A stretch of 64,000 bases of DNA from positions 372,001 to 436,000 of the forward strand of contig NZ_BMKW01000001.1 of NCBI RefSeq assembly GCF_014644535.1. Reading direction: 5' to 3'. The stretch's first letter is position 1, and each line of letters begins with the position of its first letter. The notes below the pieces were generated by a model, which had not been told where the DNA came from, searched no databases, and saw only the letters and a program-made list of their open reading frames with translations. The position numbers and the translations under genes are program-made. The DNA comes from Neoroseomonas lacus (lineage in GTDB: Bacteria; Pseudomonadota; Alphaproteobacteria; Acetobacterales; Acetobacteraceae). Positions 51,223-59,517 of this stretch are shown piece after piece.

Positions 51223-51971
51223 GCGTCGTCCTCGCCGAGATAGGCGGCGCGGACCTCGGCATTGCCGCGGATCTCGGCGACCGTCCCGGTAGCGATGATG
51301 CGGCCGTAGACTAGCACCGAGATGCGGTCAGCGAGCGCGAAGACCGCCTGCATGTCGTGCTCGACCAGCAGGATGGTGTAGGCAGCTTTCAACCGGGTCA
51401 GCAGGGCGATGAGGCGCGCCGTCTCCTCCGGCCCGGCACCGGCCAGCGGTTCGTCGAGCAGCAGCAGTCGGGGACGCGTGGCCAGCGCGGCCGCCATTTC
51501 TAGCGCGCGCTTTTCGCCATGGGAGAGCGCGCCGGCCAGCACTGTGGCGCGATCGGCGAGGCCGACCTCGGCCAGGACGGCCAGCGCCGCTTCGTTCAAC
51601 GCAACTTCGCTGGTGGCGGCGCGGAAGAAGCGGAAGGAAGACCCGACGCGCGCCTGGGCGGCCAGCGCGACATTCTCCAGCGCCGAGAAGCCTGCAACGA
51701 CATTGGTGATCTGGAATGTCCGCGCGAGGCCAGCGCGAACCCGCGCCGGGCGCGACAGCCGCGTGATGTCCCGCCCGGCGAAGACCACTTGGCCGGAATC
51801 CGGCGCGACGAGGCCGGTGATCTCATGGATCAGTGTGGTCTTGCCGGCGCCATTCGGGCCGATCACGGCGTGGATCTCGCCCGGCATGACATCGAGCGAG
51901 ACGCCGTCTGTCACGGCCAGCCCCCCGTAGTGCTTGCGCAGGTCAGCAAGGCGCAGCAGCGGCTCAGCCAT
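51219..51971 (-). CDS. livG: Branched-chain amino acid-type ABC transporter ATP-binding protein (LivG-like)
   Basis: A 250-residue ATPase: Walker A GPNGAGKT (about 36-43), LARTFQITNVVAGFSALENVALAAQ (Q-loop region typical of LivG), signature LSHGEKRALEMAAAL, Walker B LLLLDEPLAGAGPEET, and switch His in LLVEHDMQAVFALADR. The start ATG 51971 is preferred to 52028, since the 19 extra residues (Cys/Trp-rich) come from the end of livM in another frame. It overlaps livM by eight bases. Confidence 0.93.
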   Translation of the reverse strand: MAEPLLRLADLRKHYGGLAVTDGVSLDVMPGEIHAVIGPNGAGKTTLIHEITGLVAPDSGQVVFAGRDITRLSRPARVRAGLARTFQITNVVAGFSALENVALAAQARVGSSFRFFRAATSEVALNEAALAVLAEVGLADRATVLAGALSHGEKRALEMAAALATRPRLLLLDEPLAGAGPEETARLIALLTRLKAAYTILLVEHDMQAVFALADRISVLVYGRIIATGTVAEIRGNAEVRAAYLGEDDA

Positions 51972-52893
51972 GGCGCGGCGCCACCAGGGAGGACAGGCCG
52001 CCGCGCAGCAGCAGTACCGAGACCACAAGCAGCGGCCCGAAGATGATCTTCCAGTGCGGCGTCAGTTCCGCGAGCCACGTCTCCAGCAGCACGAAGACCA
52101 GCGCGCCTAGGATCGCCCCCCAGAGTCGCCCGACGCCGCCAAGGATGACCATGAACAGCAGTTCGCCCGAACGCTGCCAGGACAGGATGGCGGGGGAGAC
52201 GAATTCGGTGGCATTGGCCAGCAGGAAGCCCGCGACGCCACCGAAGCCGCCGGCGATGACATATCCCACCAGGCGGAAGGGATAGGGCGCGAGGCCGACC
52301 GCCTCGACGCGTTGCGCATTCTCGCGCGCGGCGCGCAGCACGCGGCCGAAGCGCGACGCCAGCAGCATCGCGCAGGCCGCCCAGGTCAGCGCCAGCGCAC
52401 CGAGGCAGATGTAGTGGAAGACGAGACGGTTCTCGAGCAGCCGCGTGCCGGCGAGTTCGGTGCGGCTGTACAGCGTAGTGCCGTCATCGCCACCATAGGC
52501 CGAGAGCGAGGCGGCGGTGAAGAAGGCCATCTGCCCGAAGGCCAGGGTGATCATGATGAAATGCACACCGCTGGTGCGGATGGCGATCGCCCCCGTCAGC
52601 AGCGCGAAGGCCGACGCGGCGCCGATCGCCGCCGGCAGGACGCGCAGCGCGTCGGTGATGCCATGGGCGTCGAGGATCACCACCGCATAGGCACCGACGC
52701 CGAGGCAGGCGGCGTGGCCGAGGCTCGCCAACCCCGCCCCGCCCACCAGGAAGGAGAGCGAGACGGCCGCCATGGCGAGGATCATCATCCGCGCCATCAA
52801 CGTCATTTCGTAGGAGGCCGCGAAGCCGGCCAGCGGCGCGATGCCGAGGGCGGCGAGCAGCAGCAGCGGCAACCAGGCCTCGCGCAGGCGCAT
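51964..52893 (-). CDS. livM: Branched-chain amino acid-type ABC transporter permease (LivM-like)
   Basis: A 309-residue permease with about eight to nine helices. The LivM core SLSFLVGGAGLASLGHAACLGVGAYAVVI is near 44-72. The coupling region is FGRVLRAARENAQRVEAVGLAPYPFRLVGYVIAGGFGGVAGFLLA, and LGGVGRLWGAILGALVFVLLE is near the C-terminus. It forms the channel with LivH, which lies six bases upstream. Confidence 0.92.
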   Translation of the reverse strand: MRLREAWLPLLLLAALGIAPLAGFAASYEMTLMARMMILAMAAVSLSFLVGGAGLASLGHAACLGVGAYAVVILDAHGITDALRVLPAAIGAASAFALLTGAIAIRTSGVHFIMITLAFGQMAFFTAASLSAYGGDDGTTLYSRTELAGTRLLENRLVFHYICLGALALTWAACAMLLASRFGRVLRAARENAQRVEAVGLAPYPFRLVGYVIAGGFGGVAGFLLANATEFVSPAILSWQRSGELLFMVILGGVGRLWGAILGALVFVLLETWLAELTPHWKIIFGPLLVVSVLLLRGGLSSLVAPRHG

Positions 52894-52899
52894 AGCGGG

Positions 52900-53823
52900 T
52901 CAGCCGGCGCGGACGGGAAACAGCCCCGCCGGGCGGAAGGCCAGGATCGCCGCCATGGCGATATAGACCAGCATCGAGGCGAGTGCCGCGCCGGTCTGCC
53001 GCGCCGGTGACGCGTCGAGGAACAGCCGCATCACGTCGGGCATCAACGACTTGCCGAGCGTGTCGATCAACCCGACCAGCAGGGCGGCGAGGAAGGCGCC
53101 ACGGATCGACCCGATGCCGCCGATGACGATAACCACGAAGGCGAGGATCAGGACGTTGTCGCCCATGCCCGGTTCGACCGAGAAGATCGGCCCCGCCAGC
53201 ACACCGGCGAAGCCCGCCAGCATCGCCCCGAAGGCGAAGACCATGGTGAATAGCCGGCCGATATCGACGCCCAGGGCGGAGACCATGGCCGCGTTGGTGG
53301 CGCCGGCGCGCACCAGCATGCCCGCGCGGGTGCGGTCCACCAGGAACCACAGCCCGCCGGCCGTCGCGATGCCTGCCGCCAGCACCGCGATACGATAGAT
53401 CGGGTATTGCAGGCCGGGCATGATCTCGATGCCGCCGGCGAGCAGTGGCGGGATCGGCACCTGCAACGGCGAGGCACCCCAGAGGAGTTTCACGCCCTCA
53501 TTCAGGAACAGGATCACGCCGAAGGTCGCGAGCACCTGCGAGAGATGGTCGCGTGCATAAAGGTGCCGGAACACGAGCACTTCCAGCACCAGCCCCGCCG
53601 CCAGCGCCGCCGGCAGGGCGAGCAGCAGCCCCCACCAGAAGGACCCCGCCGCCGCCGCCAGCCAGGCGCCCAGATAGGCACCCAGCATGTACTGCACGCC
53701 GTGGGCGAGATTGATGAAATCCATGACGCCGAAGACCAGCGTCAGCCCGGCGGCGACCAGGAACAGCAGGATGCCGAGCTGCAGGCCGTTGAGTACCTGC
53801 ACCAGCAGCAGTTGCGCCGTCAC
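52900..53823 (-). CDS. livH: Branched-chain amino acid-type ABC transporter permease (LivH-like)
   Basis: A 307-residue permease with eight or so helices. LNGLQLGILLFLVAAGLTLVFGVMDFINLAHGVQYMLGAYLGAW at the start is the LivH signature. DRTRAGMLVRAGATNAAMVSALGVDIGRLFTMVFAFGAMLAGFAGVLAGP is the coupling loop and the adjoining helix, and VIVIGGIGSIRGAFLAALLVGLI follows. It is 109 bases downstream of the binding-protein gene, a spacer long enough for an attenuator, though no strong hairpin is evident. Confidence 0.92.
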   Translation of the reverse strand: MTAQLLLVQVLNGLQLGILLFLVAAGLTLVFGVMDFINLAHGVQYMLGAYLGAWLAAAAGSFWWGLLLALPAALAAGLVLEVLVFRHLYARDHLSQVLATFGVILFLNEGVKLLWGASPLQVPIPPLLAGGIEIMPGLQYPIYRIAVLAAGIATAGGLWFLVDRTRAGMLVRAGATNAAMVSALGVDIGRLFTMVFAFGAMLAGFAGVLAGPIFSVEPGMGDNVLILAFVVIVIGGIGSIRGAFLAALLVGLIDTLGKSLMPDVMRLFLDASPARQTGAALASMLVYIAMAAILAFRPAGLFPVRAG

Positions 53824-53932
53824 GAAGCGCTCCTGACGTGCTCGTGCATGTCAGTCGCTGCCTTGGTCTCGCGCGCGGCCGCCCCGCCAACCCCACGCGC
53901 AGGGCCCTTCGCGCGCCGCCGCGCGAAGGGCA

Positions 53933-55114
53933 TCAGCGCATGCGGCATTCGGCGGCCCAGGGGTCGACCGCATTGGTGAAGATCTTGCGGTCGGTCTGGG
54001 TCTCGAGCTTGCCATCGGCGCGGCGGCCGACCTTGAGCAGCCAGAAATCCTGCACCGGGTAATGGTTCACGCCGAAGCTGAACGGCCCGCGCACCGAGCG
54101 GAAATCGGCGGCCTTGATCGCGGCACGCAGCGCGTCCTTGCCGGCAAGGTTGCCGCCCACCTTGCGGATGGCGGAATCGAGCAGCATCGCCGCGTCATAG
54201 GCCTGCGCCGCATAGGTCGCCGGCACCGCATTGTGGGCGGCGATGTAGTCGGCCACGAACTTCACGTTCTGCGGGTTGTCCATGTTCGGCGCCCAGGACG
54301 CGGCGGAATAGAAGCCGAGCGCGGCATCGCCCTGCGCGGGCAGCGTCGCCTCATCCACCGTGAAGGTGGACAGGAACGGAATGGTCTGCAGCCCGGCCTG
54401 GCGGTACTGGCGCACTAGGTTCACGCCGAGCCCACCGGGCATGAAGGTGAAGATCGCATCCGGGCGCGCGGCGGCGATCTTCGCCAGTTCGGCGGAGAAA
54501 TCGAGCTGGGTGAGCGGGACGAAGACCTCGTCCACCACCTCGCCCTTGAAGCGCGACTTGAAGCCGGCGACGGCATCGCGACCGGCCTGGTAGTTCGGCA
54601 CCATGACGAAGACGCGCTTGTAGCCGGCATCTTCGCAAGCCTGGCCGATCACCGAATGGACCTGGTCGTTGTTGTAGGAGGTCGTGAAGAAATTCGGGTT
54701 GCAGCCGCGTCCAGCGAAGGTCGAGGGGCCGGCATTGGTGCTGATCAGGAAGGTGCCGCTCTCCGTCACCGGGCGGATGATCGCGGCCAGGATGTTCGAG
54801 AACACCACGCCGACGATGAAATCCACCTTGTCTCGTTCGAGCGCCGCGCGGACCTTGGTGACGCCGACATCGGGCTTCAGCTCGTCGTCGATCAGCACCG
54901 TCTCGGCGGTCAGGCCACCAAGCTTGCCGTCGAGGTGGCGCAGCCCGAGCGCAAAGCCCTCCTTGAGCTGGTTGCCGAGGGCTGCCTGCGGGCCGGTCTG
55001 CACCGCGACGACGCCGATCTTCACGCCGCCCGCGGGCTGCGCGTGCAGGATGCTGGGCGCGGCCAGCAGCGCCGTCGTTGTCCCCAGAAGCCCGCGCCGT
55101 CCGATCCCGACCAT
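53933..55114 (-). CDS. ABC transporter substrate-binding protein (LivJ/K-like, Peripla_BP_6)
   Basis: A 393-residue periplasmic binding protein and the first gene of the Liv-type operon. The Tat-like signal GRRGLLGTTTALLAAPSILHA is followed by VKIGVVAVQTGPQAALGNQLKEGFALGLRHLDGKLGG and KVRAALERDKVDFIVGVVFSNILAAI. The ligand loops ISTNAGPSTFAGRGCNPNFFTTSYNNDQ and FMPGGLGVNLVRQYRQAG complete the two-lobed fold. Relatives bind branched-chain amino acids, aromatic acids or amides; the exact ligand is unknown. ATG 55114 begins the signal; the open frame upstream is not protein-like. Confidence 0.92.
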   Translation of the reverse strand: MVGIGRRGLLGTTTALLAAPSILHAQPAGGVKIGVVAVQTGPQAALGNQLKEGFALGLRHLDGKLGGLTAETVLIDDELKPDVGVTKVRAALERDKVDFIVGVVFSNILAAIIRPVTESGTFLISTNAGPSTFAGRGCNPNFFTTSYNNDQVHSVIGQACEDAGYKRVFVMVPNYQAGRDAVAGFKSRFKGEVVDEVFVPLTQLDFSAELAKIAAARPDAIFTFMPGGLGVNLVRQYRQAGLQTIPFLSTFTVDEATLPAQGDAALGFYSAASWAPNMDNPQNVKFVADYIAAHNAVPATYAAQAYDAAMLLDSAIRKVGGNLAGKDALRAAIKAADFRSVRGPFSFGVNHYPVQDFWLLKVGRRADGKLETQTDRKIFTNAVDPWAAECRMR

Positions 55115-55163
55115 GAAAACCCCCCTGTTTGCCTGGATTCCAGCTTCTCTTAAGCGCGATCCG

Positions 55164-55973
55164 TCAGTCGGGCGCAAGTCGGCCCGCCATCGCCGCCGCC
55201 CTTGCAACCAGGGGATGTGCCGGATCGGTGAAGGGGTCGAGCACGGTAAAGTGGTTGGCGCCGGGCAGGACCTCCTGGCTGCCGGACCAGGCGGCGGCGA
55301 AGTCGCGGGTCTGACGGAGGAATTCATTGCTCTCCACGCCGCCGACCACGGCGTGCAGCGCGCCCGGTGCGGGGGGCAGCCAGCGAGGAGAGAGGGCGCG
55401 GGCTTCCTCGGCGGTGAGACGCAGGGCGGCGCCGAGGCTGGTGGGCAGAACGGGTTCGAGTTCGAAGACGCCGGATACCGGCAGCACCGCGCCGGCCAGA
55501 TCCGCCGGCAGGGATGGGTCGATGGCCTTCCAGTCCGTCGCCATCAGCATCGCCGCCAATTGCCCCCCCGCCGAATGGCCGGCGACCAGCAACCGCCGCC
55601 CGGTCCGCCGGTGCAGGGCGGCACAGGCCGCCTGCATCTGCTGGACGATGCGCCGGAGCGGCACGGCGGGGCACAAATCATAGGACGGCACTGCCACCGT
55701 CACGCCATGGCCGAGCAGGCCACGCGCCCAATGGCTGGCGAAGGATTTGTCGAGCGCCTGCCAATAGCCGCCATGGATGAAGACGGCGACCGGACCGGGC
55801 GTGGCCGCCTCGAACAGGTCGAATCGCTCGCGCACGCCCTCGCCATAGGGGATGTCGAGCGTGGTTGCCGCCCAGGCGGCGCGAAAGGCGGCCGCGTCTT
55901 GCGCCCATTGGCCGATGATCGCGCCGCTATCCGCGACGCGCGCACGGTTGTTGTATTCAGCTTCGAGGTCCAT
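55164..55973 (-). CDS. Alpha/beta hydrolase (esterase / kynurenine formamidase-like)
   Basis: A 269-residue hydrolase of the HGG-type esterase group. VFIHGGYWQALDKSFASHWARGLLGHG gives the oxyanion motif HGGxW, GHSAGGQLAAML the Ser nucleophile elbow, and ANHFTVLDPFTDPAHPLV near the C-terminus the catalytic His. VAVPSYDLCPAVPLRRIVQQMQAA is typical of formamidase-like arylesterases. ATG 55973 is chosen over a start 12 codons upstream. It is separated from the livJ-like gene by 49 bases in the same direction, so it might lead that operon. Confidence 0.88.
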   Translation of the reverse strand: MDLEAEYNNRARVADSGAIIGQWAQDAAAFRAAWAATTLDIPYGEGVRERFDLFEAATPGPVAVFIHGGYWQALDKSFASHWARGLLGHGVTVAVPSYDLCPAVPLRRIVQQMQAACAALHRRTGRRLLVAGHSAGGQLAAMLMATDWKAIDPSLPADLAGAVLPVSGVFELEPVLPTSLGAALRLTAEEARALSPRWLPPAPGALHAVVGGVESNEFLRQTRDFAAAWSGSQEVLPGANHFTVLDPFTDPAHPLVARAAAMAGRLAPD

Positions 55974-56025
55974 GGCGCGCATTCCGCATGGCGCGGCGTG
56001 GCCGGGCAAGGCAGGATCGGCGGTG

Positions 56026-56598
56026 ATGCGTGTCTATCTCGCCGGCCCCGAAGTCTTCCTTCCCGATGCGCTCGAGATCGCCGCGGCGAAGAAGCGCATC
56101 TGCGCCGCGCATGGGCTGGAGGGGGTGTTCCCCTTCGACACGCCGCCCCAGGCGCCGCCGGCGGAACGGCCTTATTGGATGCGCATCTATCTCGGCAATG
56201 AGGCGCATATCCGCTCCTGCGGTGGGCTGATCGCGAACCTCACGCCGTTTCGCGGGCCATCGGCCGATGCGGGTACGGTGTTCGAACTCGGCTTCATGCG
56301 GGCGCTGGGGCGGCCGGTGATGGGCTACAGCAATGCCGCGGCGGCCTTCCTCGACCGCAGCCGGGATTTCCTCGGCGCCGAGGCACGGCCACGCGAGGAT
56401 GGTGGGTGGGAAGACGCCGAGGCTATGGGGCTCGAGGATTTCGGGTTGGCGGATAATCTGATGATCGATGGCGGCATCGCGGCGGCAGGCGGGGCGTTCG
56501 AGCGCACCGAGGCGGCGGCGGGTCGGCGCTGGCATGACTTGCAGGCGTTCGAGCGGTGTTGCGCGCGGCTGGCGGCCCTGGTGGGGAAGGCAGGTTGA
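56026..56598 (+). CDS. Nucleoside 2-deoxyribosyltransferase family protein
   Basis: A 190-residue protein with the NDT fold, which moves or hydrolyses the deoxyribose-base bond. VYLAGPEVFLPDALEIAAAKKRIC is the opening substrate loop, SCGGLIANLTPFRGPSADAGTVFELGFMRALGRPVMGYS carries the conserved Asp and the nucleophile Glu (in TVFELGF). It could salvage or sanitise nucleotides. ATG 56026 is the second of two near-adjacent in-frame starts and the one that fits the family. Confidence 0.88.
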   Translation: MRVYLAGPEVFLPDALEIAAAKKRICAAHGLEGVFPFDTPPQAPPAERPYWMRIYLGNEAHIRSCGGLIANLTPFRGPSADAGTVFELGFMRALGRPVMGYSNAAAAFLDRSRDFLGAEARPREDGGWEDAEAMGLEDFGLADNLMIDGGIAAAGGAFERTEAAAGRRWHDLQAFERCCARLAALVGKAG

Positions 56599-56647
56599 GA
56601 GGGCGTCGCCCCCTCAACCTCCCCCACCAAATGACCGTGTCATTTGG
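56595..56647 (+). repeat. Bipartite double-hairpin element, copy 4A, after the deoxyribosyltransferase gene
   Basis: The first stem (TTGAGAGGGC with GCCCCCTCAA, one mismatch) includes the stop codon of the gene itself. The second is a perfect CCAAATGAC/GTCATTTGG with a 3-base loop (56627-56647). It forms a converging pair with copy 4B, each in the direction of its own gene. Confidence 0.75.
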
Positions 56648-56724
56648 GAAGCCGCCTCTTGGTGCGGGACCGAGTGGGCATGTCGCCTCCTCCTCAGCCG
56701 GGTCCCGGTGCAAAATACTGGTGT

Positions 56725-56779
56725 CCAGAGGCCCTTAGGCCTTTGGCGGGTGGGGTTCGGGGAGGGCAGCGCCCTCCCC
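56725..56779 (-). repeat. Bipartite double-hairpin element, copy 4B, after the enoyl-CoA hydratase gene
   Basis: In the hydratase direction, GGGGAGGGC/GCCCTCCCC with a 3-base loop (56759-56779, perfect) is followed by CCAGAGGCC/GGCCTTTGG (56725-56746), nine bases after the stop codon. The second-stem region is identical to copy 1B near 8.7 kb over more than 20 bases. Confidence 0.78.
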
Positions 56780-56788
56780 GTCTTGCCT

Positions 56789-57562
56789 TCAGCCGCCCTT
56801 CTTCCGCGCCATGAACCCGCCCAGCATCCGCACCGGCTCATCCGTCCGCCAGGACGCCGCGAAAGCGTGGATCCCGGCCTCGATTGCCTGGCTGACCGTC
56901 AAATCCTCCCATTGCCGGATCAGCGCCTTCTGTGCGCGGATCGCCTGCGGCCCGGCTTCCAACAGCAACTCGACCCAGGCCTCGACCGCGGCGTCCAGAC
57001 CATCGCCCGCCACGACGCGCTCTACCAAGCCCCAGTCACGTGCCTCGGCCGCGCCGATCGTCTCGGCGAGCAGCAGCAGGCGACGGGTGCGGCCCCAGCC
57101 GATCAGGCCGGGCAGCAGGGCGGCCTCGACCACCGAGGGGATGCCAACGCGCACCTCCGGCATGCCGAACTTCGCGGCCTCGGCGGCGAGGCGCAGGTCG
57201 CAGGCGGCGGCGATCTCGAGCCCGGCGCCGAGGCACCAACCATTGATGCGGGCAAGCACCGGCACGGGGCAGTCGCGCACGGCGCGGCAACAGCCGTGGA
57301 CCAGGCGGATGAAGGCTTCGCCGCCGGCGGAATCCTTCACGGCGGCCATCACGGAGATGTCGGCACCACCGATGAAGGCACGCGGGCCGGCGCCGGTCAG
57401 CACCACGGCGCGCAGGGAAGCGTCCTCGGCGAGGCTGGCGAAGCTGGCGATGAACGCCTCCATCAGCGCCGGGTTCAGCGTGTTCAGCTTGGCGTCGTGG
57501 TCCACCGTCACCGTCGCGACCTGCCCGCCATGCGAGCGTCGCACATCAATTCGTCCTGCCAT
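56789..57562 (-). CDS. Enoyl-CoA hydratase/isomerase family protein
   Basis: A 257-residue crotonase-fold protein. VVLTGAGPRAFIGGADISVM near 55-74 and INGWCLGAGLEIAAACDLRLAA near 100-121 form the oxyanion hole, and FGMPEVRVGIPSVVEAALLPGLIG carries the catalytic Glu position. The second catalytic Glu region (IPS rather than IPE) is changed, so it may be an isomerase or dehalogenase-like variant. ATG 57562 follows GGAGGAAATC. The DUF1127 gene is 60 bases upstream in the same direction. Confidence 0.9.
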   Translation of the reverse strand: MAGRIDVRRSHGGQVATVTVDHDAKLNTLNPALMEAFIASFASLAEDASLRAVVLTGAGPRAFIGGADISVMAAVKDSAGGEAFIRLVHGCCRAVRDCPVPVLARINGWCLGAGLEIAAACDLRLAAEAAKFGMPEVRVGIPSVVEAALLPGLIGWGRTRRLLLLAETIGAAEARDWGLVERVVAGDGLDAAVEAWVELLLEAGPQAIRAQKALIRQWEDLTVSQAIEAGIHAFAASWRTDEPVRMLGGFMARKKGG

Positions 57563-57622
57563 GCGATTTCCTCCGAAGCGGCGCATCCTGCCTGCGCGGC
57601 GGGAGACTGCCAATGTGGCGGG

Positions 57623-57835
57623 TCAGGCCCGCCAGCAGGGGTGCTCCGCTTCGGCCTGCGCCTCGGCCCGGGTCAGGCCGATGTCGCGCAACAGATGCGG
57701 GTCGAGGGTCGCAAGCCGCAGCCGCTGCTCACGGCGGTCCATGGCCGCGCCGAGCCAGGCCAGCAGCCAGGCCCAGGGGCGCCGCGCCCGCCGCACGGGC
57801 GGCGATGCCGTCATGAGGTCGGTGTGTGTGGTCAT
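57623..57835 (-). CDS. DUF1127 domain small protein (YjiS-like)
   Basis: A 70-residue Arg-rich protein with the C-terminal DUF1127 motif LATLDPHLLRDIGLTRAEAQAEAEHPCW. Small DUF1127 proteins in alphaproteobacteria bind RNA and affect phosphate, carbon and stress responses (for example CcaF1 in Rhodobacter). The N-terminal half is basic with a Trp/Leu-rich helix (RRPWAWLLAWLGAAMDRREQRLR). A hairpin overlaps its ribosome binding site, so translation is probably controlled. Confidence 0.88.
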   Translation of the reverse strand: MTTHTDLMTASPPVRRARRPWAWLLAWLGAAMDRREQRLRLATLDPHLLRDIGLTRAEAQAEAEHPCWRA

Positions 57836-57842
57836 CGTCTTT

Positions 57843-57862
57843 CTCCAGCTCGTGGGCTGGAG
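57843..57862 (-). promoter_or_regulatory. Hairpin that sequesters the Shine-Dalgarno of the DUF1127 gene
   Basis: In the mRNA, CTCCAGC pairs perfectly with GCTGGAG across a 6-base loop. The right arm contains GGAG, the only good ribosome binding site, placed seven bases before the ATG (spacer AAAGACG). When the stem is closed, ribosome entry would be blocked. It could act as an RNA thermometer or a target for a regulator. Confidence 0.6.
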
Positions 57863-57913
57863 AGATGCCGCAATCGGCCGCCGCGATGGTGCGGCCGGGA
57901 GCGAAACGGGGCC

Positions 57914-59125
57914 TCAGCGCGGCGCGGCGAATCCCGCCATGCGCGCATAGCCGCCGGCGATGGCGGCGAGCTCGTCACGGGCGATCACGTCCTCGATGCG
58001 CGCGAAGCCCTCCGGGGCGCGTTCGGAGACGACATCCACCACGCGTTCCGGGCCGCCGCGGCGATTGCTACGGACGATCTCGGCGGTCTTGGGCAGGCGC
58101 TCGGCCTCATAGGCGGCGAGTGCCGAGACCGGGTCGCCCCCGGCGAGCAGCGCAGCGAGGCAGCGCGCATCGAGCACCGCCTGCGACGCGCCGTTCGAGC
58201 CCACCGGATACATCGGATGCGCCGCATCCCCGAGCAGCGTAACGCGCCCCTGGGTCCAGAAGGGCAGCGGGTCACGATCGCACATCGGGTATTCCCAGAA
58301 GGTCGGCGTGGCGCGCACCAGCGCCTCGACATCGAGGAAGGGGATGCGAAAGCGCGCCACATGGGGCAGCACCTCGGCCAGGCTGCCGGGGCGCGACCAG
58401 TCCTCGCGCCGGGGCGGCGGGCGGGTGGCATCGCCGATCTGCGCGCAGACCACCCAGTTGGTCAGGCGCGTGCCGGGCGTGGCGCCGGCGGCGATGGGGT
58501 AGAGCACCAGCTTCTCCGCCATGTCGCCGGCGACGATCATGGTGTCGCCGCCCTCGAATGCCGGCCAGTCGATCGCACCGCGCCACATCTGGATGCCGTT
58601 CCAGCGGATGCCACCATCATCGGGGTGGAGCGCGGCGCGCAGCACGGAATGGATGCCGTCGGCCCCCACCAGCACGTCGCCGCGCGCGCTGCGGCCATCA
58701 GCGAAGCGGGCGGTGACGCCGGTGGCGTCCTGCTCGACCGCCGCCAGCCTTGCGCCGGTGACCAACGCCGCGGGACCAAGCCGTTCGTGCGCCGCGTTCC
58801 ACAGCACCTCATGCAGATGGCCGCGATGGATGGAGAATTGCGGCACGTCATGGCCTGCCCAGGTGCCGCGCGGTTCGACCCAGATCTCCTGGCCGAAGCG
58901 GTTCAGGTAGCGCAGCTCGCGCGTGCGCACGGCCACCGCGTCGAGCGCCGGCAACAGCCCCAGCGCGGTGAGTTCGCGGATCGCATGCGGCAGGGTGTTG
59001 ATGCCGACGCCGAGCGGGCGGACCTGCTCGGCGGCCTCGAACACGGTGCAGGGGATGCCGCGCTCGTGCAGCGACAGGGCGAGCGTCAGCCCGCCAACCC
59101 CGCCACCCGCGATCAAGACCTGCAT
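57914..59125 (-). CDS. FAD-dependent monooxygenase (salicylate hydroxylase-like)
   Basis: A 403-residue class A flavoprotein hydroxylase. The Rossmann motif is GGGVGGL near 7-13 with VFEAAEQVRPLGVGINTLP. The DG motif region is DVLVGADGIHSVLRAAL near 157-173, and the FAD-ribityl GD motif is VTLLGDAAHPMYPVGSNGASQAVLDA near 290-315. It hydroxylates an aromatic ring using NAD(P)H and oxygen in the cytoplasm. ATG 59125 begins the FAD motif at the expected distance; the 51 residues before it in frame are Pro/Arg-rich and unlike the family. Confidence 0.92.
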   Translation of the reverse strand: MQVLIAGGGVGGLTLALSLHERGIPCTVFEAAEQVRPLGVGINTLPHAIRELTALGLLPALDAVAVRTRELRYLNRFGQEIWVEPRGTWAGHDVPQFSIHRGHLHEVLWNAAHERLGPAALVTGARLAAVEQDATGVTARFADGRSARGDVLVGADGIHSVLRAALHPDDGGIRWNGIQMWRGAIDWPAFEGGDTMIVAGDMAEKLVLYPIAAGATPGTRLTNWVVCAQIGDATRPPPRREDWSRPGSLAEVLPHVARFRIPFLDVEALVRATPTFWEYPMCDRDPLPFWTQGRVTLLGDAAHPMYPVGSNGASQAVLDARCLAALLAGGDPVSALAAYEAERLPKTAEIVRSNRRGGPERVVDVVSERAPEGFARIEDVIARDELAAIAGGYARMAGFAAPR

Positions 59126-59180
59126 GGCATCCTCCCGTTCCGCGCCGCCTGTCTTAGCGGCTGGCGCTGGCAGCGGGGAG

Positions 59181-59381
59181 TCAGGGGTCCGTGGCGGGTT
59201 CGGGCGCCGGGCCGGGTGGGTCGGCCGGGCTTTCCGCCGGCCAGGCGGCCTTGGCCTTGGCGCGGCGCCGCATGGCACAGGCGGCGACCGCGGTGCCGGC
59301 CACCAGGGCGCCCGCGGCGGCGGCCGTGGCGGTCATCACCACCATGCCGGCGAGGCCCAATCCCGCAATCCGCAGCAACAT
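59181..59381 (-). CDS. Small single-helix membrane protein (66 aa)
   Basis: Not recognised. It starts with one long Ala/Gly-rich membrane helix (about 3-33, LLRIAGLGLAGMVVMTATAAAAGALV), then a basic cytoplasmic patch (AMRRRAKAKAAW) and a Pro/Glu-rich tail. A strong binding site (AAGGAGGAC) precedes ATG 59381 and supports it being expressed. It is divergent from the MBL-fold gene. Confidence 0.55.
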   Translation of the reverse strand: MLLRIAGLGLAGMVVMTATAAAAGALVAGTAVAACAMRRRAKAKAAWPAESPADPPGPAPEPATDP

Positions 59382-59517
59382 GCCGTCCTCCTTCTCATTC
59401 ACGCGAGGATGATCAGCGACGGCACACGCCACGCTGGCATTTCGCGCGGCAGGGACGATAGCCTGCCGGCGCGACGTCGCCCACCAAGCATGGCGATGCG
59501 CTTCAGGAGGAAAAACC

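Noticed and set aside
56468..59461. 997-codon open frame on the plus strand
   Set aside because: It is antisense to the enoyl-CoA hydratase, DUF1127 and FAD monooxygenase genes, which all have complete motifs. Its own product is repetitive and featureless.
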